DNA of 64,000 nt from Zygnema cylindricum (GCA_037447655.1 JBBHKE010000354.1:265569-329568), one strand, 5' to 3'; numbered from the stretch's first letter, positions 34,352 through 46,477 are shown. Notes: generated from the letters alone by a model not told the origin. Program-made: numbers and translations.

Positions 34352-35406
34352 TGCAACTTTGAGACCTCCATTGGCCCTCAGAGTAAGCCGCTCACACGAA
34401 GCCTCTAGGATAACCCTGACCCCTTCGCGTTTCAGCAAAAATAACTGCCACCTTGGCAGACAATTACTTTAACCACCTCCACTGTCTCAGAAGGCAAGTC
34501 TCCCGTGAGTCGATAGCAAAAAGAATCTCTGAATTTGCTCCGTTGAGCAGTAAGTTATGGAGGGTCAAAGTTGACGTTTTGTACAGAGGCTCTCTGGGAG
34601 AGAGGGTCCTATCTTCCAAATTTTCTTAAGTCCTATCTCTCTTTAAAACACTATCTACTGAAGTACAGCACGAATCAAAACACTGTGTCGTACAGAAAGA
34701 TACAGGTGCCGGTGTACTTTTTGTACGACCATTGTACAATATGGCAACCTAAACGACACATGTCATATGTGGATTCGTTCCTGTAATCCCTGGAGATGTC
34801 GAAATCCAATGTGGTTATGCCACGTGTCAATCGATGTGGTGGTAACCGAAAACCGCTAAGATCCTATTCCGCGATTTTGGCATCGTTCGTGGCCGTTCGA
34901 TAAAATCCGGGTTTTAATTGTAGCTGTCATCAATCGTTGCGAGATATTTGATTCGCTGTCGAAACAAAATGCGCGGTATCCGTTTCGGAACCATACCGTA
35001 CTCTATACTTCACAAACCTGTATCAATGCGCGACGTCTGTATTTTCAGTTAAATGAATTAGTTCACACTTTACAGTTTATATTCTTGTCAAACCCTATAT
35101 GTCTCTGCACCGATCCTAGACTTTAGGATAAAGCTACCGTCTATTTTAGATTTGACGGACGGCAGGTACCAGGATCAAATCCTGGGTCCGTCAAGTATAT
35201 TTTCGTAAATCTACCAAAATCTACCACCTGTCTCTCTCTCTCTTAAGCAGCATAAGCAGCCATGGCTTTAGCGTCCTCTTCAACTTTCAATCATTGCGAC
35301 AAGTGTGGGAGATGAAGAGAGGAGGTAGAAACAAACTGCCTCGTTTTCTTTTCTGCCTTTCATTTTTAGACCTAGAAAATACTAAAACTAACCATTAATT
35401 TCTACA
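34352..35406 (-). repeat. Copia-2 5' LTR
   Basis: 1055 bp, plus-strand ends TGCAACTTTG and AATTTCTACA. It is a distant relative of the Copia-1/5 LTR (shared TACCAGGATCAAATCCTGGG and GAAATACAGGTGCCGGTGTAC-like blocks). Confidence 0.85.
35121..35193 (+). other. tRNA-like module in Copia-2 LTR
   Basis: GGATAAAGCTACCGTCTA followed by GGTACCAGGATCAAATCCTG and GGTCC; the T-arm-like stem CCAGG/CCTGG is perfect. Antisense to the element. Confidence 0.5.
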
Positions 35407-35411
35407 GCCAG

Positions 35412-35635
35412 GTCACGCCACGTCCAGAAACCGCCAAGGTGACCATTTCGCGATTTTGGCAGCGATATGTGCCTTAGGATCACAAATCGACATTCAATAT
35501 TAGCCGTAGAAACAAATGTCCGATTCATTTGTTTCGTGCGAGATAATGGTTGCACTATATATCACTTGGTGCTATGTTCTTTCATTCGTCATTCCGTTAA
35601 TCAGATTCATGGTCAAAACATAGTTTAAATAAATA
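35412..35635 (-). repeat. Copia-6 3' LTR, second piece
   Basis: It aligns with about 60935-61160: CACGCC, GAAACAAATGTC...ATTTGTTTCGTGCG and TCCGTTAATC. It lies between the Copia-2 and Copia-5 insertions. Confidence 0.75.
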
Positions 35636-35855
35636 TGAAACTCTGTGTGCTCCATTGCCCACAGAAATCGCAGATCCAAAAGAAGCTAATATTGATAGTG
35701 ATGACTCCAAGTTGATATAAACCCAAATGACTAACCCCTTGAGAATCACAAACCCATTATAGCTTCACCCCTATGAAATAAGACTTTCTGTGTGCTCAGT
35801 TCCACCACATAATGCAAAGTTAGAATATGAGTTTTGGACACATTCACCCACTTTG
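35636..35855 (-). repeat. Copia-5 3' LTR, outer piece
   Basis: It matches the complement of the last 220 bases of the Copia-1 LTR and the sequence at 50094-50310. It is cut by Copia-3 at CACTTTG. Confidence 0.85.
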
Positions 35856-36686
35856 TGTTGTCTTTTTGGAAAGCTTTCAGTCTCAGAGCAGCGCAGCAAC
35901 TATACAGACAGCAGCGCAGCTGCTATACGGAAGAGCAACGCAGCTGCTATACAGCAGAGCTGCGCAGCAGCGCAGCAGCAAAGCAGCGCAGCAGCGAAGC
36001 TGCGACACAGACAGGACAAACGCATCTGCGGTTACTTTGGATAAGATCCGTACGGACAACGCAGCTGCTACTATCTTGGATATGATTCGGTGCAGGACAC
36101 CGCAGCCGCGGGTGATGTAAATGTGATCCGGTACGGGACAACGCAGCTGCGATTGATATGAATCTAGTCAACGGACGAGATTCATAAGAGTATCATAAGT
36201 GACTTAGCCGACAAGTATTTGTACAAACACTTAATCTAGATTCTGAGTTATATTCACTGTACAATGATAGATTGGGTTGGCACGATCAAGGACACGTAGA
36301 TCTCAGTAGGTGGGTTGATTTTGGACGTACCTCTCAGGTACACTGTTATCGGCGGTAGAACACCGAGAGTATAAGACTTAGGACTTAGAGCATTTTTATG
36401 TATCTAGACTTCCAAGTAGTAAAACTGCAAACAGTTTTTGGGAAACTTATGAGTATTATATCTTGAGTGTTGTTGGGTCAATTGTGCTGAAACTTTAGGA
36501 GTTGTCAGTGTTTATGCTACTCTATATTCTGATAAAGTTTTGTGAGGTTTGGATGCTTGTATAAGAATTGGTGAGCACTTAAGAACAGCTGGTTGGTAGG
36601 ATTCTTGATAGCTTCTGAGAGTGTATCATGTCTACTTCTACTACTACTGTTGCTCCTCCACCTGCACCGGTGGTTGTAGAACAACA
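35856..36686 (+). repeat. Copia-3 5' LTR
   Basis: 831 bp. The first 260 bases hold clustered GCAGC/GCTGC units, including several GCAGCTGC palindromes. The gag ATG is at 36628, inside the LTR. Very close to the 3' LTR apart from small indels in the GCAGC block. Confidence 0.9.
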
Positions 36687-36698
36687 GGTTATGGGCCT
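36687..36698 (+). promoter_or_regulatory. Primer-binding site, Copia-3
   Basis: GGTTATGGGCCT directly after the 5' LTR, one base different from the site in the others, and read as part of the gag frame. Confidence 0.78.
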
Positions 36699-39071
36699 GT
36701 CATCAAGAATTCCTATCTTTTCCGGGGATAAGTATGTTTACTGGGCGGATATGGTGGAGACACATTTTGAAAATGTCAATCTTTTGGATATATTGGATGG
36801 TTCTTTGGATGAATCTGATCCGTCATGGTCTAAGAAAAATACGCAGGCTCGTTCTATTTTGAAATTTTGTATATCTGAGGACTTAGCTATGTCTCGGATA
36901 AAAATGAAAAAAGCAATTGATATATGGAAATCCATTAAAAGTGATTATGAAAAGGCTAATGTTCAGGAAGAACTTCTATTGGCTGGAAAAATTTGGGACT
37001 ATAAGTACACTGGCGGTACAATGGCTGAATATTCTAACAAATTTCGTATTCTTGTAGATGCACATGCTTGTGCCGGTGGGGTGTTTCCTCAGTTTCAACA
37101 AGCAGCATTGCTCATGCGGGGTCTCCCTCGTAGTATGAAAGGGGCATTTGACATGCTCAAACAGAAAGATAAAGCTAGCTGGACTTTACAGTTAGCGATC
37201 AATATTTTATTAGAGGAGGAAGCTACATCTAACATCCTCAATGTTGAGCAAGTAGAGGCTTTTAATTCAAAATTTGGAAAGAAAGGTCAATTTAATCAGC
37301 AAAGTAACCAGTTTACCCATTTCAGACAGTTTAATCTGGGGGGAAATAGAAAATCAAACAATGCATGTTTTTATTGAAGTGAGAGAGGTAATGGATACAA
37401 ATTCTGTCCTAAACTTAAACAAGCTAACGATTCCAGTTTATACAGGCCGGGATGGCAACAAAGCCAGTTTTACAAAAGCTTCACGAGGCCTACACCTCGT
37501 GGAAATGCACTGTTTTCAACTTCTTCATCACTCCAAGACGAAACTTTGACATTTTCTGAGGAGGACGACACGGATCTATTCCTTATGGCGGCAGCAATGG
37601 AAGGCGCAAAGGACCTTGGATGGATTATGGATACAAGAGCGTCAGCGCATATGTGTTGGAACAAGGCCATCTTCAAAAATCTGAACGCAACGCCGGAGAA
37701 AAATATTTATTATGCTTGTGGAATGAGTGTCCAAACTCGTGCAATGGGTGATGTGTCCTTGCTAGTTGATGTGGATGGAAAAGCAATTGAAAGGACTCTT
37801 CACAATGTCTTATTTGTGCCTGACTTTAAGAAAAATTTGTTTTCTACGTCGTTGGTAGAGAGTAAAGGCTTTGAGGTTAATTTGAAAAATGGTCGGCAAG
37901 TTGTTAGCAAAAATGGCATGGTTGCGGTTACAGGTACTAGAGATAGTAGCAAGATGTATCGCATGGATATGGCTAATACAAAGGAGAATGATGTTTTGTA
38001 CTCCGGTGTTTTGCACTCAGATGAGTTGTGGCATAAAAGATTAGGCCATGTTAATTATGATAGTTTGAAGAAAATGGTTGTTGCTGGAAAGATAGAGGGT
38101 GTATCAATCACAGATGGGCCGGTCAAAACTTGCGATGGTTGCGCTTTAGGCAAAATCCACAGATTGCCATTTCCTAAGGAGTCTGAGCATCGGTCGACGA
38201 AACTTTTACAACAAATTCATTCGGATGTCTTTGGTCCGGCGAAGGTTCCTTCTGCCGGAGGGATGAAATATATGGTCACCTTCACAGATGATTTCTCAAG
38301 GTTTACAAAAGTTTACTTCATGAAGGAGAAGAGTGAAGTGTTTGGTCACTTCAAACACTATAAAGCATGGGCTGAAAAACTTCATAATTCATCTATTTTG
38401 CAGCTCAGATCGGACAATGGTGGTGAATATACATCAAAAGAGTTTGAAACCTTTTTACTCGAGGAATGCATTAGTCATCTACTGACTGTTCCATATTCAC
38501 CGGAACAAAATGGGGTGTCGGAAAGACTGAATAGAACTCTCACGGAAAGCTCTAGATCTATGCTCGCAGATAAAAATGTGGATCCGAAATTCTGGGCTGA
38601 GGCTCTAAATTGTGCAGTTTATATTAAAAATAGGATAGGATCAAGATCGGTAGAAACAACTCCTTACGAAATCTGGACAGGTAGCAAACCAGATGTTAGC
38701 CATTTCAAGGTCTTTGGTAGTCAATGCTTTATATTGGATACGTCTAGAGATAGATGGAAAATGCAACCGAAAGGATTACCGGGTATTCTGTTAGGATATG
38801 ATGATCACTCGAAAGGTTATATAGTCTTTGTGTTTGAAAGACAGAAAATAGTTGTAGCTAGAAACATCATTGTTAAGGATGAACTACACTCTATAGATTT
38901 ATTTCAAATGACAGAGCAGCAAAAGCAACAAAAAGTACAGGAGTATGTCATCTTAGATTGCATGCAGGAAATTGTCTCGAAGATTCCACAAACTCCGGTA
39001 ATGACTCCGGCGTCAGACTCTCTCCAACTCCCTCACCAACTTCGGGTCTAGACGGACCAAGAGCAGTCAAT

Positions 39072-39191
39072 ACACACGGAACGCAACCAGCGCAATCACG
39101 AACACACGGATCGCAACCAGCGCAATCAGCAAGACACGTATCGCAACCAGCGCAATCACGAACACACGGATCGCAACCAGCGCAATCAGCG
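39072..39191 (+). repeat. 30-bp minisatellite in Copia-3 pol linker
   Basis: Four units of 30 bp (CGCAACCAGCGCAATCA core). In the pol frame each unit encodes a ten-residue Asn/Arg/His-rich repeat such as HTDRNQRN. It sits between integrase and reverse transcriptase. Confidence 0.85.
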
Positions 39192-39337
39192 CAATCAGGG
39201 CAATGCGCGGCATCCGACGATCTCAACTTCAGAATTTCCGGGGGGAAGAAGATCAAGCAGCCGCCTGCAAGCAAGCTCTCACTTTGCCTACTCAGCAGTC
39301 TCAGGGGAGCCCTTGACCATCCAAGAGGCCTTATCAT

Positions 39338-40026
39338 TGTTGAAGGTCATGGGCATTAAGACTCGGCTGTGATCCACTCCCACTAGGAGCCACACTTGCA
39401 CCAGCAAGAGCAGGTGGAGCACTAGGGCTAATAGGAGCACTTGCAATAGGAGCTGAGCCATTATCAGACATGTTAGCGGAAGCAAACCCAAAGAGAAATG
39501 CCTAAAAGACTAGATCTATAGTGTAAGATATGTAACTCCAAACGAAAGAGGTATTTCAACCAAACAAATATGTACTACAAGCTAATTATAGACAATAGAG
39601 CATAAAACACCTTAAACTGCACTCAGTGCTCTCATTTCCTTAATTCTTGTGTAGAATGTACATTCTGTATTGAATTGATCAATCCTAATTGAACTAAATA
39701 CTCAAAAGATCTAAAAACATCTAAAATATCTAGAAAACATCTAAAACGTATGTACATGGTTCACCAGACACTGTACTAACAAAAATCTAAGTGTTTGGAC
39801 CAGAATTGTCCACTAACAATATCTATACCCTAAAAATCCGGGTGATTCTTATCACGTCTACATTCATTGGCGGCCCTACACACTAATTAACTTAAAGATA
39901 TCAATTCGTGTAGATACTACAAAAACTCCACACTAAATTTGGTCAATATTGAACAGTTGGTATTCCAAAAATATTCTAAGTCCTAGACTCAAATTTCTAA
40001 GACTTATTAAAGCTTACTTTTCAATA
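39338..40026 (-). repeat. Copia-4 3' LTR
   Basis: 689 bp. In element orientation it begins TATTGAAAAG after the polypurine tract CTTAAGGGGAG and ends CTTCAACA. The TG start has become TA in both LTRs. Confidence 0.9.
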
Positions 40027-40048
40027 CTCCCCTTAAGCTTTAGAAGGC

Positions 40049-43000
40049 TTACTCACTTAGACCACATGCTTTTCTGCAGTACTCCAATTTAGGAGCGGGA
40101 AGGGCTTTTGTCAACATGTCCGCAACCATTTTCTCATCAGGCAAATAACAAAGTTTTACTACCTTTGCAAAGACTTTCTCACGTACCAAATGTAGCCGAA
40201 TGTCTATATGTTTACTCTTAAAATGGTGACTAGGGTTTGTAGCCACAGAAATGGCTGCTTGATTGTCGCACCACATTATTTGTGTCCCGTGTTGCGTAAA
40301 ACCCAATTCTTGAAGAAATGCCTTAATCCATAGCAACTCTTTCAAGGCTGCGCTCGCAGCCATGTATTCGGCTTCCATAGTAGATTGAGCCGTGACTTTT
40401 TGAAGTTTACTACTCCAACTACAAGTTCCACTTCCAATCTGAATGACATACCCAGTCGTAGACTTCCTACTAGGCACATCACCATAGCTAGCATCACTCC
40501 AAGTATTAATACTAACCTTGTCCCCTCCCAAAGTAAGCCAAAGATTTCTAGTCCCAACAAGATATCTTAAGACCCTTGTTGCTGCCTCCCAATCTCTCTT
40601 TCGTGGATTTTGTAGACTTCTACTCAACACACAAACAGCTGCAGATATATCAGGCCTAGTGCAATTCATGAAGTAAATCGAACTTCCTACTACTTGCCTG
40701 TAGGGTACTTGGGACATAAATTTTTGCTCTTCTGCACTGAGTTCCTCATCTATTATGACTCCAAACTCATGCTCTATTCCTTCAAGTTTTTGCTTATATC
40801 CATAGGAGTTGCACAACCTTTGGCATCAGCCAAGCCAAATTTTTCCAACATGTTTCCTATCGCTTCTTTTTGAGTTAGTCTAATTATTTTCTTTTCTCTA
40901 TCTCTTTCAACTTGTATTCCAAGGATATATTTTGCCTCACCCAAATCTTTCATTTCAAATTTTGAATTAAGAGCCTGTTTTACCCTAGCAATTCCCTCTT
41001 TGTTCCTACTAATTAGCAGCAAATCATCAACATACACGGCAATGAATATCACCTCATCAGGATTATCACCACACATCACATATACTGAATGATCTGAGCT
41101 AATTCTAGTAAACCCTAATCCTGTCAAGAACTCATCTAATTTTCGGTTCCACTGCCTAGGGGCCTGTTTTAGGCCATACAATGATTTTAAAAGTCTGCAC
41201 ACAAGATTTTCTTTTCCTACTTCCTCATAACCCTCAGGCTGCTTCATATAAATGACCTCATCTAAATCACCATGCAAAAAGGCAGTTTTGACATCCATTT
41301 GGTGGATGTCAAAATCCTCTATAGCAGCTAATGTAAGTAAGATGCGGACAGATGGAAACCTTACAACTGGTGAAAATGTTTCTTCATAATCTATCCCCTC
41401 CTTTTGATTATATCCCTTAGCAACCAAGCGAGCCTTATACCTGTCTATGGTATTATCTGGGTTCAATTTTAACTTAAACACCCATTTACTTCCAATAGCC
41501 TTTCTTCCTGGAGGAAGTTCCACCAGATCCCAAGTTTGGGCCTCCATGATGGACTTCATTTCCTCATTGACGGCTTCCACCCAATGTTCCCTTTCATTAC
41601 TCGAAAAAGCTTCTTTCAATGTTAAAGGCTCTTCTATGTGTGCAGAATGAGCAAAGGCTGCATTTTCTCCCCTGAGTCGTGCACTTCGCCTCACTCCACC
41701 TGGAAATTCTGTCGCTGGTATAGATGGTTGGGTCCTCCTCCTTGATACATGTGATTCTTCTTGTGATTCAGTTTCAGCTTGAGGTAGAGGAGATTCTACA
41801 ACTCTTTCGGGCATAACACTTCCTGTTTCTGGTGGAGAAGATGATTCCAAGTCATTTTGACTTAAACTAGATGCATTTTCTACATTTTTCTTGAAAAATA
41901 AAGGATTTTCCTCTAAAAAGATATAATCAACACTTTTATCTTTCTTTTCATTGCTACATTGACTAAATACATCTACTCCTCTTCCCTCATCCTTCACTAT
42001 GATGTTTCTGGCTACCACAACTCTATTTCTCTTAATGTCATATACTTTATAACCCTTGGCATGATCATCATACCCTAAAAATATACCTGGTATGCCTTTT
42101 GGCTCTAATTTCCATTTTTGTGGATCATTATCTAGCAAAAATACCTTACTTCCAAACACTTTGAAGTGACTTACATCTGGTTTGTGTCCTGTCCACATTT
42201 CATAAGGAGTTTTATCTTTTATTGCCCTTGTTTCTAGCCTATTTCTCACATAAGCTGCACAATGCATAGCCTCTGCCCAAAATTTGTAATCTATGTCCAT
42301 ATCAGCCATCATTGTCCTAGCACACTCTGATATGGTCCTATTCATCCTTTCTGAAACACCGTTTTGTTCCGGAGAATAAGGAACGGTTAGTTGACGTGAG
42401 ATTCCATGCAATTTTAGGAATTCTGCAAACTCATTAGAAATGTACTCCCCTCCATTATCAGATCTGAATCCCGCTATCTTTCTCTCATGTAGATTCTCAA
42501 CCCAAGCCTTATACTCTTTAAATTTTGAAAAAACTTCATCCTTACTTCTCAAAAAATAAACTGTAGTAAATCTACTATAGTCATCAGTAAAGGTAAGCAT
42601 AAACTTAGCACCTCCCACAGATGGATACCTAGATGGCCCCCATACATCTGAATAAATTAGTTCTAGCACCCTGCTACTTCTATGATCAGTTTGCGAAGGG
42701 AAAGGCAACTTATGAATTTTTCCCATTGCACAACCATCACATACATTTGATGCTGGTTTTTGACTAATTTTTACACCTTCCACCATTTTTTGATTTACCA
42801 TCTTTTCTAATCTATCATAATTCACATGTCCTAAACGTTTATGCCATAAATCACAATCACTGATTACACTTGAGTACATAACATCATTGTCATTATCATT
42901 TGCAAGACTCAACCGATACAAATTGTTTCCTCCAGCAAATCCTTCTGCAACTATTTTCCCATTCTTACTCACTGTTTTCTTTCCATTCTCAGATATAGTT

Positions 43001-44284
43001 TTAAAACCTTTCTTTTCTACCACTGACGTAGAGAAAAAGTTTCTTTTAAAAGCTGGGACATGCAACACATCTTCCAAAACCCTTTTCACAGGTTTTCCCT
43101 CTACGTTCAACATAAGTGACACCCTCCCCTTTGCTTTTGACTCAACAAAGGTATCATCACTAAAATAAATTTTGATGGGTGAAATAGATTGAATACTCTC
43201 ATATAGATGGCGATTGCGGCACATGTGGGCAGATGCACCGGAGTCCATTATCCATTCGTCTTCCTCCACGCCTTCCGTTGCTTGTGCCATCGCAAAGTAT
43301 TTCTTTTCGCTGTTGATAGGATAGCTGCTCACATCCTCCTCCTTTAGTTCGTTGAATAGAGAAGTTGGCCGTCCACCAGATTGAGAAGGAACCCGGCTTT
43401 CGTCCCAACCAGAGCGAAAATTTCCTGTAGCTTTCGCTCTCTTGTAGGCATTACACAATCTGAAAACATGGCCTTTTTCATCACAATAATAGCATGTCAA
43501 AGGTGTCCTTCTAGGACCACTACCTCTGCCACTGCCATTGCCAATCTTAGAGTCTGAAAACTGGTTAGCTAGTGCCTGAACAGACTTACTACTACCTCTT
43601 TGTGACATTTGGTTAGCTTCTTCACTCAAAATAAGTTGAATTGCTAATGCTATGTTCCATTGACGCTGTGGAATAGCCCTAAGCCTATCCATGGCTCCCT
43701 TATATTCATCGGGCAAAGTTCTCATCAACAACATAGCCTGCTGAGGTGGTGAAAAGTCCCCACCTGCACTAGTACTCTGAAGAAACAACCTTTTCATAGC
43801 ATGACAATGATCTGACATACTACCTCCAGAATACTTAAATTCAAAAATCTGAGTGGCTATGTTTGTCTGGACGGTAACATCTAGCTGAACATACATAGCA
43901 CGTACACTAAACCAAACATCAGATGCTTTCTTCATCCAAGATACGACATTAGCAAATCTTTGTCATAGACTGCTTCAAGACGTTGAGGCAATGGAGATTA
44001 TTCTTTCTCCAATCCGGCGCAGTCACATTCGCTGATCCTTCCACAATGGATGACAAGTCCCTCTCCTCGAAATATGAGCTCAACATATCTTCCCAGTATA
44101 AGTAGTCAGTTCTGTCAAAAATAGGCAATTTGGGCGGTGGGCCCATAACCTGTTGAAGGTCATGGGCATTAAGACTCGGCTGTGATCCACTCCCACTAGG
44201 AGCCACACTTGCACCAGCAGGAGCAGGTGGAGCACTAGGGCTAATAGTAGCACTTGCAATAGGAGCTGAGCCATTATCAGACAT
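40049..44284 (-). pseudogene. Copia-4 gag-pol polyprotein
   Basis: Gag opens at 44284 inside the LTR (MSDNGSAPIASATISP) and reads through the primer site as QQVMGPPPKLPIF. A frameshift near 43946 leads to a 1053-codon frame (43935-40774) with the zinc knuckle CYYCDEKGHVFRLC, protease MDSGASAHMC, integrase HKRLGHVNY...CDGC, YSDVWGP, RSDNGGEY and SPEQNGVSERMNRT. Reverse transcriptase follows with MDVKTAFLHG and VYVDDLLLIS. A second frameshift near 40780-40816 leads to the final frame (40816-40049) with RNase H (WSDASYGD, STMEAEY, DNQAAI) and the usual end DMLTKALPAPKLEYCR. All catalytic motifs are intact; only the two frame breaks prevent expression as one protein. Confidence 0.92.
44139..44150 (-). 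promoter_or_regulatory. Primer-binding site, Copia-4
   Basis: GGTTATGGGCCC on the minus strand, directly after the 5' LTR end CTTCAACA; same half-tRNA-Met complement. Confidence 0.82.
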
Positions 44285-44839
44285 GTTAGCGGAAGCAAAC
44301 CCAAAGAGAAATGCCTAAAAGACTAGATCTATAGTGTAAGATATGTAACTCCAAACGAAAGAGGTATTTCAACCAAACAAACATGTACTACAAGCAAATT
44401 ATAGACAATAGAGCATAAAACACCTTAAACTGCACTCAGTGCTCTCATTTCCTTAATTCTTGTGTAGAATGTACATTCTGTATTGAATTGATCAATCCTA
44501 ATTGAACTAAATACTCAAAAGATCTAAAAACATCTAAAATATATAGAAAACATCTAAAACGTATGTACATGGTTCACCAGACACTGTACTAACAAAAATC
44601 TAAGTGTTTGGACCAGAATTGTCCACTAACAATATCTATACCCTAAAAATCCGGGTGATTCTTATTACGTCTACATTCATTGGCGGCCCTACACACTAAT
44701 TAACTTAAAGATATCAATTCGTGTAGATACTACAAAAACTCCACACTAAATTTGGTCAATATTGAACAGTTGGTATTCCAAAAATATTCTAAGTCTTAGA
44801 CTCAAATTTCTAAGACTTACTAAAGCTTACTTTTCAATA
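44151..44839 (-). repeat. Copia-4 5' LTR
   Basis: 689 bp, about 8 substitutions from the 3' LTR and no indel. The first 45 gag codons lie in it. Confidence 0.92.
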
Positions 44840-44844
44840 CTCAT

Positions 44845-46391
44845 CACCAGAGCGGAATCACTGGATTGAGGCAGCAAACGACGAAATGAAGTCGATCATG
44901 GAGGCTCAAACATGGGAGCTCGTGGACCTTCCTCCAGACCGAAAAGCGATCGGCAGTAAATGGGTATTCAAGGTGAAGTTAAATCCCGATAACACCATTG
45001 AACGCTATAAAGCCAGACTTGTGGCGAAGGGGTACAATCAAAAGGAAGGAATCGATTTTGAAGAGACATTTTCTCCGGTTGTAAGATTTCCAACAGTTAG
45101 GATTTTGCTGTCCCTAGCTGCTATAGAAGATATGGAAATTCATCAGATGGATGTAAAAACGGCCTTTTTGCATGGAGAACTAGAAGAGACCATTTACATG
45201 CAGCAGCCTGAAAAGTATGTGGAACCAGGAAAAGAGCACTTAGTATGCAAGTTGCTAAAATCTTTGTACGGCCTAAAACAGGCCCCGAGACAGTGGAATA
45301 TAAAGCTTGATGAATTCCTGACTAGTCTAGGATTTCAAAGGATAAGTTCTGATCACTCTGTCTACGTTCTAAAGGGTGAAAATGGGATAGTGTATATAGC
45401 GGTATATGTAGATGATTTGCTATTAATTAGCAAATCAATGGCTGAAATTAACAAAATCAAAACTGCTCTAAACTCACGGTTCGAGATGAAAGACCTCGGT
45501 GAGGCAAAATATATTTTGGGTATCCAGGTAGAGAGGGACAGAAATAAGAAAATAATAAAATTGACTCAAAAAGAGGCAATTGGAAACATGTTAGATGAGT
45601 ACGGAATGCGGGGGGCAAAAGGATGTTTAACTCCAATGGAGTTTCGACAGAAGTTAGAGGGAGAAGAGACAGAACCAGGTGTCATTGTTAGCGAGTATTT
45701 AGAATCAGGGGAGAATGATCCTATGGCAATAATACCTTATAGACAGATAGTGGGAAGCTTAATATACTTCATGAACTGTACCCGTCCTGACATTGCTGCA
45801 GCAGTCGGGGTACTGAGTAGGAGCCTAGAAAATCCGAGAAAATCTGATCTGGATGCAGCAAAGAGTGTCTTAAGATATTTGGCAGGAACTAAAGATCTCA
45901 AACTCACTCTAGGCGGAGGAGAAGTCAAGCTGCAAACATGGAGTGATGCAAGCTATGGCGACATGCCAAGCCGGAAATCTACCACGGGATTCGTTCTACA
46001 AGTTGGGAACGGTACTTGCTGCTGGAGCAGCAAACTTCAAAAGGTGACAGCACAGTCGACAATGGAGTCGGAATATACGGCAGCAAGCTCGGCCCTCAAA
46101 GAACTCTTATTGGTAAAATCCATGTTACAAGAACTAGGATACATGCAAGTTGGTCCGCAGGTGATCTGGTGTGATAACCAGGCTGCCATTGCGATTGCTT
46201 CTAACCAGAGTCATCACTTCAAAAGCAAGCACATGGATGTACGATTACACTTTGTAAGAGAAAAAGTGTTCTCTAGAGTGATTAAATTATGTTACTTACC
46301 AGATGCAAAAATGATTGCTGATATGCTCACTAAAGCTCTTCCTGCTCCTAAGCTGAAGTATTGTAGGGAAGCAGTGGGATTAAGTGAATAG
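44845..46391 (+). CDS. Copia-3 reverse transcriptase and RNase H
   Basis: Continuation of the Copia-3 pol frame after Copia-4, with no internal stop. PERNHWIEAANDEMKS and GSKWVFKVK begin the reverse transcriptase. Catalytic motifs MDVKTAFLHGELEE and VYVDDLLLIS are intact. The RNase H part has WSDASYGDMPSRKSTTGF, STMESEYTAAS and WCDNQAAIAIA, and ends DMLTKALPAPKLKYCR, the usual copia C-terminus. The polypurine tract TTTAGGGGAG lies directly before the 3' LTR. Confidence 0.9.
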
Positions 46392-46477
46392 CTAATTGCT
46401 ATACTGCTTTGCTGCGATACTGCGCTAGTTTATCACCGCAGCTGCGCTGGTATACTGATTCTAATGCTTTAGGGGAG

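Larger units (their letters stand above)
31681..35406 (-). mobile_element. Copia-2: copia element lacking reverse transcriptase and most of the 3' LTR
   Basis: It is inserted in the Copia-6 LTR with GCCAG on both sides (31676-31680 and 35407-35411). Its 5' LTR (minus) is 34352-35406. The opposite LTR is reduced to 31681-31772. Gag, protease and integrase remnants lie between. A single deletion running from just after integrase into the 3' LTR removed reverse transcriptase and RNase H. Confidence 0.88.
36628..39337 (+). pseudogene. Copia-3 gag, protease, integrase
   Basis: One reading frame from 36628. Gag starts MSTSTTTVAPPPAP in the LTR and runs through the primer site (QQVMGLSSRIPIF). The first break is TGA at 37375, replacing the second Cys of the zinc knuckle (CFY-stop-SERGNGYKFC, with Asn in place of His). 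The protease motif is DTRAS, an Arg where Gly is expected, so it is probably inactive. Integrase has HKRLGHVNY...CDGC, HSDVFGP, RSDNGGEY and YSPEQNGVSERLNRT. A TAG at 39049 follows, then a 30-bp repeat and SEFPGGRRSSSRLQ. The frame is cut at 39337 by Copia-4 and resumes at 44845. Confidence 0.88.
39338..44839 (-). mobile_element. Copia-4: youngest, nearly intact copia element (5502 bp)
   Basis: LTRs of 689 bp each (39338-40026 and 44151-44839), flanked by ATCAT (39333-39337) and CTCAT (44840-44844). I count about 8 differences between the LTRs, close to 99 percent identity. The interior encodes a complete gag-pol on the minus strand, broken by only two frameshifts. It is inserted in the pol frame of Copia-3. 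Confidence 0.92.
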
